DNA from: Deltaproteobacteria bacterium
GTDB lineage: Bacteria > Myxococcota_A > UBA9160
DNA: 7,723 nucleotides
Assembly (NCBI GenBank): GCA_003520425.1
Contig: DOUU01000246.1
Span: 1-7,723, forward strand
Direction: 5' to 3'
A program made the position numbers and the translations under genes. The notes beneath the pieces are model-generated. The model had not been told where the DNA came from and did not search any database. It saw nothing but the letters and a program-made list of their open reading frames with translations. Of the stretch, positions 1 through 5,635 are shown piece after piece; the stretch's first letter is position 1, and every line of letters starts with the position of its first letter.

Positions 1-64
1 AACGGAGTGAGCCAGTCTTTCTAGTCTCCCGTGGCCGTCGTAGCGGATTCCTGGGCGAAACGCG

Positions 65-508
65 TCAGCGCTGCTGTGTGGCGCCCCAACCTCCTGGCAT
101 GGCCGCGTCCACGGTGACCTTGCGGCGCTGGAAGAGCCAGCGGCCGTCGAGCTGGCGGTACTCGTCGACGTAGCAACCCCAATGGTCGAGGCCGCGATCG
201 GTGAGCACGGCGTAGTAGCAGCGGCCGCGAGCCTCTCGTTCGGAGAGCACGTCGATCTGGTGCGTGCTGGTGAGGTGCCGGACGAAGGCGGCGCCCCGCC
301 CCGGACCGGTGCGTTCTGCCACGCGCTCGAAGAAGGCGCGGATGGCGGCCCGGCCGTGGAGGGTCTCTCCCTCGAGCTCCAACGTCGCGTCCTCGGCAAA
401 GAGAGCGAGCATCGCGTCGAAGCGGCCCGAGTCGCCGTTCGCGTTGTAGCGCGCCACAAGGTCGCGGATGCTCTCGCGGGCGGCGAGCTCGAGGGCCCCC
501 GCGCTCAA
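65..508 (-). CDS. SnoaL-like / NTF2-fold protein (147 aa)
   Basis: This is a small alpha+beta-barrel protein of the SnoaL/NTF2-like superfamily, probably the SnoaL_4 type. The N-terminal helix carries the usual pattern: an ESIRDLVARY stretch (residues 12-21), a DAMLALFAEDA segment (31-41), then a strand and a GRAAIRAFF helix (52-60). The C-terminal sheet has RHLTSTHQID (77-86), a GCYVDEY strand and a GRWLFQRRKV strand (122-131). The length is normal for the fold. The family includes ketosteroid isomerases, polyketide cyclases, dehydratases and the beta subunits of ring-hydroxylating dioxygenases, so the exact reaction cannot be read from sequence. It is the last gene of the minus-strand cluster, 100 bp after the SDR stop, and could act on an intermediate of that pathway. 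The start is TTG (508-506), with a GGAG about 6 bases upstream; no ATG is available nearby in frame. No terminator hairpin is evident in the 64 bases after the stop. Confidence 0.8.
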   Translation of the reverse strand: MSAGALELAARESIRDLVARYNANGDSGRFDAMLALFAEDATLELEGETLHGRAAIRAFFERVAERTGPGRGAAFVRHLTSTHQIDVLSEREARGRCYYAVLTDRGLDHWGCYVDEYRQLDGRWLFQRRKVTVDAAMPGGWGATQQR

Positions 509-608
509 ATGCGCTCCGCGCGTCGCACAGAGGGTCTCACCGCGGCGGGTCGAGCCATCGCACGGACTCCGTTCGCGGGATCGCCACGAGGAACTCCGCG
601 TCGCCCAG

Positions 609-1457
609 TTAGCGGCTCGCAGCGAACTCGAAGTCTTCGAGCATCGCCTCGAAGCGGGCTTCGACGAGCGGCCGCGCCCGCGGGTGGGTGAGCACGTGGA
701 AGCGGTTCGCTCGGATCGCGCGGATCACGATCGGCCCCACGTCCTCGGCGGCCATCGCCTTCGCAGGAGGCGAGGGAGCGCTGCCGCCGCCCGCGCCGGC
801 CGCCGGGGCGAACTGCGGGGCGGCCTGCTCGCCGAAGGCGTCGGGCCGGTTCTCGGCGGACGTCCCCATCAGGTTCGAGGCGACGACGCCCGGGCAGAGC
901 ACCGAGACGCCGATGCCTTCGCCCTCGAGCTCGGCGCGAAGCATCTCGCTGTAACCAACGCAGGCGTACTTCGACGCGATGTAGGCGCCGATCGGCGCGC
1001 GCACGTCCGAAAGCAGCCCTCCGAGCGAGGCCGTGGTCACGATGTGCGCGTCCGGCGCGCTCTGGCGCAGAGCCGGCAGGAAGGCGGCGACCGTCTTGAC
1101 GACACCCATCACGTTGACCGACAGCGTGTACTCCCAATCCTCGATGGTGTGATTTGCAAGCGGCCCGATGCGCGCAAGCACGCCCGCGTTCGCGCACAGC
1201 AGGTTCACGCCGTCGGCCCGCGCGAGGATCTCCTTGGTGGCCGCGGCGAGTGACACGACGGACGTCACGTCGACCCCGATCCCGAGTCCCCGTCCACCCC
1301 TGGACTCGATCTCCGCGGCCACCGCCTCGGCACTCGCCCGCTGGATGTCCGCCACCGCGACGATCATCCCTTCGGCACCGAGCGCCAGCGCGATGCCGCG
1401 CCCGATCCCGCTTCCGCCGCCGGTCACCACGGCCACCCGCCCCTTCAGATCGTCCAT
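609..1457 (-). CDS. Short-chain dehydrogenase/reductase (classical SDR, 282 aa)
   Basis: This is a cytosolic NAD(P)-dependent oxidoreductase of the classical SDR family. All family landmarks are present: the cofactor-binding TGGGSGIG (residues 12-19), an acidic D37 at the end of the second beta strand (family knowledge suggests NAD rather than NADP preference), D63 in GVDVT, NAG at 90-92, N115, catalytic S144 in TTASLGG, the Y159-x3-K163 pair in AYIASK, and PG at 189-190. An Ala/Pro/Gly-rich stretch at about 213-235 lies where SDRs usually carry the mobile substrate lid, so substrate choice may be unusual. It lies 60 bp downstream of the crotonase gene in the same direction. A likely role is to oxidise the alcohol made by the Rieske oxygenase to a ketone, giving the beta-diketone the crotonase would cleave; that is inference. 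The ATG start at 1457 has a modest AGGTG about 8 bases upstream. Confidence 0.93.
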   Translation of the reverse strand: MDDLKGRVAVVTGGGSGIGRGIALALGAEGMIVAVADIQRASAEAVAAEIESRGGRGLGIGVDVTSVVSLAAATKEILARADGVNLLCANAGVLARIGPLANHTIEDWEYTLSVNVMGVVKTVAAFLPALRQSAPDAHIVTTASLGGLLSDVRAPIGAYIASKYACVGYSEMLRAELEGEGIGVSVLCPGVVASNLMGTSAENRPDAFGEQAAPQFAPAAGAGGGSAPSPPAKAMAAEDVGPIVIRAIRANRFHVLTHPRARPLVEARFEAMLEDFEFAASR

Positions 1458-1517
1458 TCGGTCTTCACCTGCTCCTGCACGTCCTTGCTCCTCATCGGAT
1501 CCGGAGTGCGACCGATC

Positions 1518-2351
1518 TCACCCCTTCCTCCACAGATCAGGATCATCCCAGGCACGGTCGAGCGGCTTCATGCCTCCGCCGTATGGGGTGAACTGCGTCA
1601 TGCCCAAGAGCTCCATCGTCTGCCCGTAGCCCAGATCGTTGACGGCTGCTCGCTTGAACTCCTGAACGAAAGTCCGGCGCGTATGGCGCAAGACGATCGG
1701 CGAGAACCGGAGGAGATACCTGGCAATCTCCCAGGCGCGATCCATCAGGGCGGCCTTCGGCAGCACCTCGTTCACCGCGCCCCAGTCGTGAGCCATCTGG
1801 GCCGTGATCTTCTGACCCATCAGCTGCGCATAGCGAAAGCGATTCCGGCCGAGCACCAGCGGCCAGATGTTCTGGATCCCATCGCCAGGGGAGAGATTAC
1901 GCGAGAAGTGGGCCAGGTCTTGGAAATATGCGTCTTCCGAGGCGAGGACGATGTCGCACATCAGCGCCAGCTCGGAATGGATGTTCGAGGGACCGTTCAC
2001 CGCTGCGATCATGATGGCGTCGATCTCCAACATGTTGAGGTGCCGGTGCCTTCCGTACCATCCCATCTCCTCCGCCCATTCGGTCGGAGCCTTGAATGAG
2101 GGCCGCTTGCTCTCCTGCCCCCAGGTCGCGTTGAACGTGTCCCCGGTCCCGGTGTAGATCACTACCCGGACGTCGCGATCTCCCGCGACGTCGTTGAAGA
2201 GGTTGGCCGTGTCGTGATGGGTTCGCTCGTCCCAGAGCGCAGGACCGCCGTCGCGGTGCATCCTCATGAGCAGGATGCCATCGTCCGTCTTCTCAAGGGC
2301 GAAGTCCGGGTACCGATCGCGGTACTCCTCGAACCTGGTCAGGCGCGGCAT
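1518..2351 (-). CDS. Crotonase-superfamily beta-diketone hydrolase, 6-oxocamphor hydrolase-like (277 aa)
   Basis: This is a crotonase-fold protein that a generic search would call enoyl-CoA hydratase. Compared with the Rhodococcus 6-oxocamphor hydrolase sequence as I recall it (257 aa), similarity runs from the first residues (FEEYRDRY, then a GILLMRMH strand) to the C-terminal helices. Its catalytic positions W40, H122, H145, D154 and E244 correspond to W40, H125, H148, D157 and E247 here, in the motifs PALW, NIHSEL, AHFS, SPGDG and MELLG. That enzyme splits a C-C bond in a cyclic beta-diketone by a retro-Claisen reaction, without CoA. A similar reaction on a different ring is therefore likely; the substrate is unknown. 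The protein is about 20 residues longer than 6-oxocamphor hydrolase, with the extra length at the C-terminus (PYGGGMKPLDRAWDDPDLW). It starts 26 bp after the 111-aa gene. ATG 2351 has a strong GAGGAGG (2364-2358) six bases upstream. Confidence 0.88.
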   Translation of the reverse strand: MPRLTRFEEYRDRYPDFALEKTDDGILLMRMHRDGGPALWDERTHHDTANLFNDVAGDRDVRVVIYTGTGDTFNATWGQESKRPSFKAPTEWAEEMGWYGRHRHLNMLEIDAIMIAAVNGPSNIHSELALMCDIVLASEDAYFQDLAHFSRNLSPGDGIQNIWPLVLGRNRFRYAQLMGQKITAQMAHDWGAVNEVLPKAALMDRAWEIARYLLRFSPIVLRHTRRTFVQEFKRAAVNDLGYGQTMELLGMTQFTPYGGGMKPLDRAWDDPDLWRKG

Positions 2352-2377
2352 TCTCGGCCTCCTCGGAAATGGCGACG

Positions 2378-2713
2378 TCAGGGACGGGGCTCCAGGACGC
2401 GATCGATGCGCGCGGATCCGCAGTGGACCACCGCGGGCTGCTTCCAGACCTCCACCGCGTACGACACCATCAGCAACGAGTGCAGGAGCTGGAATAGCCG
2501 CTCGGCCTCGGGGGGCATGTCATCCAGCGGGAACCGATCGCAATGGGCGATCGCCTCTTCCGCACGCGGGAAGAAGGCGTCGTAGAAGGCCCGGAGCTCC
2601 GCCATCGAGCTGCGCATCCGCTGCGCCCATCGTTCCGGCTCCGTCGCCAGACACCAGGTGGCGGCCCACCGCTCGAGCTCCGCGAACTCCTGCGGAAGCA
2701 GCGCGTCGCTCAT
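2378..2713 (-). CDS. Small protein of unknown function coupled to the Rieske oxygenase (111 aa)
   Basis: I do not recognise a named family. The protein is acidic to neutral and predicted largely helical, without a signal peptide or a clear membrane span. It has an EFAELERWAATW helix (residues 9-20), a central segment with AFYDAFFPRAEEAI, then FPLDDMPPEAERLF and a hydrophobic LLHSLLMVSYAVEVW helix, ending in a short strand-like tail. Its ATG (2713-2711) overlaps the Rieske stop as ATGA, so the two are almost certainly translationally coupled. Coding character is good and the opposite frames are less convincing. Because it follows the alpha subunit directly, it may be an accessory or assembly partner of the oxygenase, but it does not look like the usual NTF2-fold beta subunit (about 160-180 aa), nor like a ferredoxin, since it lacks the Cys clusters. 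Confidence is high that it is a gene and low for its role. Confidence 0.82.
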   Translation of the reverse strand: MSDALLPQEFAELERWAATWCLATEPERWAQRMRSSMAELRAFYDAFFPRAEEAIAHCDRFPLDDMPPEAERLFQLLHSLLMVSYAVEVWKQPAVVHCGSARIDRVLEPRP

Positions 2714-3984
2714 CGCGCCGGCGCCGCCGCCTGCTCGCGAGCGTAGGCGTCGACCCAGTCGCCCACCGTCTTGTGGAAGTGGCGCACCAGGATCTCCTGG
2801 TCGTTCAGCAGGAAACTGCGGAAGGCCCCCTGCTCGAGTCCCATCTGCGTACCGTCGAGCGTGCCGCAGTCCTGCAGGCCGTACTCCTTGAACGTGATGG
2901 CGGCGTACTCGTGCGCCAGGCGCTCCCGGGCGTTCCTTGCGGGCACGAAATGGAGATCGCCCTCAAACACGTGCGTGTTGTGCGACGTGGGCCAGTAGCG
3001 GTACGTGACGTACCAGCCGCGCTCGTAGATCAGAATCTCGAGGTTCGGGAAGACCTGGAAGTTGTCGATGCCCCAGCGCGGGATCCGCGACGGGTTGACG
3101 CCAGGAAGTGTCGCTCCGAGGTCTGGCCCGTCCCACGGCCCGGTGCTCCCGCTGCGCGTCAACGCCTCGCTCGGATAGAGATGCTCAGCGGGCCAGTGGT
3201 GCTTGTGGGTCCCGCTCGTGCTCACCATGCGATGCGGCCCGTCGAGCTGGTAGTGCGCCCCCTCGAACTCGTACTCGGGGTTCTGGGCCTCGGGAGTGGG
3301 ACCGAGCTGGTGCGTGTGCAACGGTGGAACGTGGTAGTACTCCTGGAAGGCGTCGCTGAACACCTTCCAGTTGCTGTTGTTCTCGGCGCGGAACGAGTAG
3401 CGCTCCGTCATCTCATGGAAGGGATAGCCTTCCAGCGCGCCGACCATCGGCCCCAGGTACTCCCGCAGCGTCTGCCGCGGCTCGCGGGCGAGGTTCACGA
3501 AGACGAAGCCCGCCCAGGTGTCGCAGTGCAGCGGGGCCAGGCGGAGCTCGTCCTTGCGCAGATCGAAGAACTCGCTCGCCTGGTGCACGTACGTGCACGC
3601 GCCGTCGAGGCCGTACCGCCAGCCATGATACTTGCAGACGAACTGTCGGGCACTGCCACGGGTCTCGTCACGGGGCGTGCCTTCCCACAGCAGCTTGTTG
3701 CCCCGGTGCCTGCAGACGTTGTGGAAGGCCCGGACGATGCCGTTCATGTCGCGTGTCACGATGAGGGCCGTCCGGACACCGGGTAGCTCTTTGGTGAAAT
3801 AGCTGCCGTTCCGAGTCAGCTGCTCCACACGCCCGACATAGAGCCACGCACGCTTGAAGATTGCCTCACGCTCGCGCTCGTAGAACGCGGGCGAGATGGA
3901 GTCGTCGAACGAAACCAATCCCCTACCGAGCTCCGGATAGTGCTCGGTCCACGTGCCCTCCGCCGGCTTCTGGAAGCGAGCCAC
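2710..3984 (-). CDS. Rieske non-heme iron ring-hydroxylating oxygenase, alpha subunit (424 aa)
   Basis: This is the catalytic alpha subunit of a Rieske oxygenase, which uses O2 and electrons from a partner reductase or ferredoxin to hydroxylate a ring. The N-terminal Rieske domain holds the [2Fe-2S] ligands C91-x-H93 (CRHRGN) and C117-x2-H120 (CKYHGW). The C-terminal START-like catalytic domain has NWKVFSDAFQEYYHVPPLH, with iron ligands H218 and H223 and D372 (LQDCG) as the probable third ligand. E215 stands at the inter-subunit bridging position that is Asp in naphthalene dioxygenase; Glu is common in other alpha subunits. The length is typical. It is the first gene of the minus-strand cluster. 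The start is GTG (3984-3982) with GGAGG (3997-3993) eight bases upstream, and the stop overlaps the next gene by 4 bp. No reductase or ferredoxin gene is in the window, so the electron donor must be encoded elsewhere. The substrate is not determinable; context suggests an alicyclic or steroid/terpenoid ring. Confidence 0.95.
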   Translation of the reverse strand: MARFQKPAEGTWTEHYPELGRGLVSFDDSISPAFYEREREAIFKRAWLYVGRVEQLTRNGSYFTKELPGVRTALIVTRDMNGIVRAFHNVCRHRGNKLLWEGTPRDETRGSARQFVCKYHGWRYGLDGACTYVHQASEFFDLRKDELRLAPLHCDTWAGFVFVNLAREPRQTLREYLGPMVGALEGYPFHEMTERYSFRAENNSNWKVFSDAFQEYYHVPPLHTHQLGPTPEAQNPEYEFEGAHYQLDGPHRMVSTSGTHKHHWPAEHLYPSEALTRSGSTGPWDGPDLGATLPGVNPSRIPRWGIDNFQVFPNLEILIYERGWYVTYRYWPTSHNTHVFEGDLHFVPARNARERLAHEYAAITFKEYGLQDCGTLDGTQMGLEQGAFRSFLLNDQEILVRHFHKTVGDWVDAYAREQAAAPAR

Positions 3985-3992
3985 AGCCTGTT

Positions 3993-3997
3993 CCTCC
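3993..3997 (-). promoter_or_regulatory. Ribosome binding site of the Rieske gene, deciding a GTG start
   Basis: On the minus strand a GGAGG core, inside a longer purine-rich GGGGGAGGAA, lies eight bases before the GTG at 3984. No ATG in this frame fits as well, and the residues just after the GTG (ARFQKPAEG...) lead into the normal N-terminus of Rieske alpha subunits. This supports GTG 3984 as the true start. Confidence 0.65.
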
Positions 3998-4041
3998 CCC
4001 GGTTCATTGGGTCACCGCCCGACCGCGATCGGAAACCATAT

Positions 4042-4056
4042 TCTCGGAATTCGAGA
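4042..4056. promoter_or_regulatory. Short perfect dyad, possible operator upstream of the Rieske cluster
   Basis: The sequence TCTCG-GAATT-CGAGA has perfect 5-bp arms around a 5-bp spacer, in an AT-richer patch (about 4036-4072) that stands out from the GC-rich surroundings. It lies 58-72 bp upstream of the Rieske start, where a promoter and a repressor site would be expected. A weak minus-strand promoter-like pair (TGCAAT, 18 bp, GAATAT) overlaps it. Short dyads of this size occur by chance, and no regulator gene is in the window, so this is only a candidate. Confidence 0.3.
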
Positions 4057-4141
4057 GGATTATTGCACACCACGTCTGAGCTGGTCCATAATCGCGTCCT
4101 CGGACACACAGGCGGAGGCAGGCCTGAACGATGGGGCAACG

Positions 4142-4211
4142 ATGGATCGAGTCGCTGTGGTCCCCGGAGCCGCGTCGGGAATGGGGCTGGCGATCGCCCG
4201 ACTGGCGGCGA
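4142..4211 (+). pseudogene. N-terminal remnant of a second SDR gene
   Basis: From the ATG at 4142 the plus strand reads MDRVAVVPGAASGMGLAIA and then RLAA. This is the first beta strand, glycine-rich GxxxGxG cofactor loop and first helix of a classical SDR; the normal VTGAASG has become VPGAASG. After about 22 codons the similarity stops abruptly at about 4204-4211, where sequence belonging to an IS630 transposase in the opposite orientation begins. The frame ends at a stop at 4232-4234. None of the SDR's downstream parts (NAG, S-Y-K) follow before the AveC-family gene. It is a truncated relic of a gene that once stood divergent to the Rieske cluster, not a functional enzyme. Confidence 0.6.
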
Positions 4212-4358
4212 TCACCAAGACCTTCTGCCGGTGATGGCCGATCTGCCACAACACGGGCGTCTGTCCCCTTGGCCCCCACGTACGGGCACCACGGGCAGCA
4301 AGAGCAGGCCGCCTTCGTCGATGAAGACCAGCCAGGCGCGCAGGCGCTGGGCTACGCG
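4204..4358 (-). mobile_element. IS630-family transposase fragment, frameshifted
   Basis: On the minus strand 4358-4287 reads RVAQRLRAWLVFIDEGG followed by LLLLPVV. This is the region around a catalytic Asp (FIDE, D codon at 4319-4317) of IS630-type DDE transposases. The match then continues in another frame from 4284 as RTWGPRGQTPVLW and QIGHHRQKVLVIAA, the well-conserved next segment of the same proteins. A single missing base at about 4285-4286, between the VV and RT codons, accounts for the frame change. Only about 50 residues remain: the N-terminal helix-turn-helix part, the later DDE residues and the terminal inverted repeats are not visible. It is a dead fragment left by an old insertion and deletion, and it lies fused to the SDR remnant. 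Confidence 0.72.
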
Positions 4359-4464
4359 GGAGGGAGTCGGCACTTCCAGATCGACGTCCCGCATCGGATG
4401 ACCTCTGACCGGTCGGAGCACTACGTGGACGTCGATGCATCGTGAGCACCGCGACGGAGGACTG
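4359..4464. other. Intergenic leader of the AveC-family gene
   Basis: This stretch joins the transposase fragment to the plus-strand cluster. No family is recognisable in it on either strand; a short open plus-strand frame ends at the TGA at 4443-4445 but resembles nothing I know. The promoter of the plus-strand cluster should lie here or further upstream, yet no convincing -35/-10 pair is visible. A ribosome binding site (GGAGG, 4456-4460) lies at its right end. Confidence 0.4.
4456..4460 (+). promoter_or_regulatory. Ribosome binding site of the AveC-like gene
   Basis: GGAGG stands 4 bases before ATG 4465 and 7 bases before ATG 4468. It rules against the longer reading from 4435 and places the start at one of the two adjacent ATG codons. 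Confidence 0.7.
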
Positions 4465-5631
4465 ATGATGCAGTTGGTCTCGAGGAGAAAGACGGAGACC
4501 CCGGAGATCCGGACCGAGTCGTTGGACGCCCAGCCCCAGTCCTCGTTCAAGCCCGTCCAGGGCTGGGCCCTCCTCGGAGGCGCGATCCTCGCTGTCCAGC
4601 TGTACGTCTGGGCCAAGTGGGTCACCGGCCCCTACTTCGTGCGGGTGCCCTCCGGGCCGAGCGATCCGCCGACCTTCATGAAGATCGCCCTCCTCACCTG
4701 GACGACTGTGGTCGTCATCGGGCTTCCCGTCTCGATCTATTTCTTCATCATCGGGCCCTGGCGTCGGGAACGGCGTATCACGACCGACGGCATGCTGCTG
4801 GGAGCATTCGGCCTGATGTCCTTCCAGGACCCGATGCTGAACTATCTGAACACCTGGTGCACCTACAACTCTTGGCTCTTCAACCGGGGTTCGTGGGTGC
4901 AGGACGTGCCGGGATGGCTCTCGTGGGGCAAGCCGGGTCAGATGATGGTCGAGCCGGTCCTGATGATCCTCCCCGGCTACTCGTATGGGGTCCTCCTGTG
5001 CACGATCCTCGGATGCTGGGTGATGCGGCGTGCCAAGTCGCGCTGGCCGAGCATCGGTATCCCGGGGTTGCTCGCCGTCGTGTTCGTATTCACCATCTTC
5101 TTCGACGTGGTGATCGAGGGGCTCTTCTTGATGCCGATGGGCCTCTTCACGTACCCCGGAGCCATCCAGCCTCTCTCGATATTCTCCGGCCGATACCACC
5201 AGTACCCGATCTACGAAGCAGCCCTTTGGGGTTCTGTGCAGGCCGGGCTCTGCTCCCTCCGTTTCTTCACGGACGATCGCGGCCGGACCTTTGTCGAGCG
5301 CGGCTTGGAACGCGTCCGGGCTGGGTTTGTGAAACAGCAGTCGATCCGCTTCCTGGCCATCTTCGCGGCGTGCAGTCTGTTCTTCTTCCTGTTCTACAAC
5401 GTTCCCGCCCAGTGGTTCGCCATGCACGCCGGCCCTTGGCCGCTGGACATCCAGAAGCGCTCGTATTTCACCATGGGCATCTGTGGTGAAGGTACGGGGC
5501 GACTCTGCCCTCATCCCTCCCTTCCCGTCGATCGCGGCGAGGCCTCCGCCTACATCAGCCCGGAAGGCGCCGTGATCCTTCCCGACGGGACGGAGCTCCC
5601 GAGGATCGTCCCCTTCGACCGAGCGAAGTGA
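4465..5631 (+). CDS. AveC-family (spirocyclase AveC-like) integral membrane protein (388 aa)
   Basis: This is a multi-pass membrane protein resembling the AveC family, named for the Streptomyces avermitilis protein that acts in spiroketal formation and dehydration of avermectin. Most homologues in other bacteria have no known reaction. Hydrophobic segments lie at about residues 33-52, 73-97, 166-187, 198-228 and 294-315, with weaker ones near 110-125 and 247-265. The family-type block QDPMLNY (121-127), CTYNSWLFNRGSW and the VPGW that follows is clear. A hydrophilic 55-residue tail follows the last span. The ATG pair at 4465 and 4468 is preceded by GGAGG (4456-4460) at 4 and 7 bases; the second ATG has better spacing and would shorten the protein by one residue. 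An upstream in-frame ATG at 4435 lacks a ribosome site. The ATPase gene begins 4 bp after the stop, so the two are co-transcribed. It may act on a terpenoid, steroid or polyketide-like molecule, but that is inference. Confidence 0.82.
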   Translation: MMQLVSRRKTETPEIRTESLDAQPQSSFKPVQGWALLGGAILAVQLYVWAKWVTGPYFVRVPSGPSDPPTFMKIALLTWTTVVVIGLPVSIYFFIIGPWRRERRITTDGMLLGAFGLMSFQDPMLNYLNTWCTYNSWLFNRGSWVQDVPGWLSWGKPGQMMVEPVLMILPGYSYGVLLCTILGCWVMRRAKSRWPSIGIPGLLAVVFVFTIFFDVVIEGLFLMPMGLFTYPGAIQPLSIFSGRYHQYPIYEAALWGSVQAGLCSLRFFTDDRGRTFVERGLERVRAGFVKQQSIRFLAIFAACSLFFFLFYNVPAQWFAMHAGPWPLDIQKRSYFTMGICGEGTGRLCPHPSLPVDRGEASAYISPEGAVILPDGTELPRIVPFDRAK

Positions 5632-5635
5632 CGTC

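Noticed and set aside
468..1253. 261-codon plus-strand frame opposite the SDR and SnoaL-like genes
   Set aside because: It is an Arg/His-rich shadow of the SDR gene, whose catalytic residues are all present on the minus strand.
2266..3786. Open plus-strand frame of 506 codons
   Set aside because: It lies opposite the Rieske gene, whose metal-binding motifs are intact; the plus-strand product is Arg/Val/Pro-rich with no family features.
4131..4445. 104-codon plus-strand frame between the clusters
   Set aside because: It crosses the SDR remnant out of frame and the IS630 fragment in antisense, and its product resembles no protein; it ends just before the AveC-like start by chance.
4060..5514. 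Long open minus-strand frame of 484 codons
   Set aside because: Most of it is antisense to the well-supported AveC-like gene and reads as His/Asp/Arg-rich low-complexity sequence, typical of GC-rich shadow frames. Only its last part (4204-4284) matches anything: the IS630 fragment.
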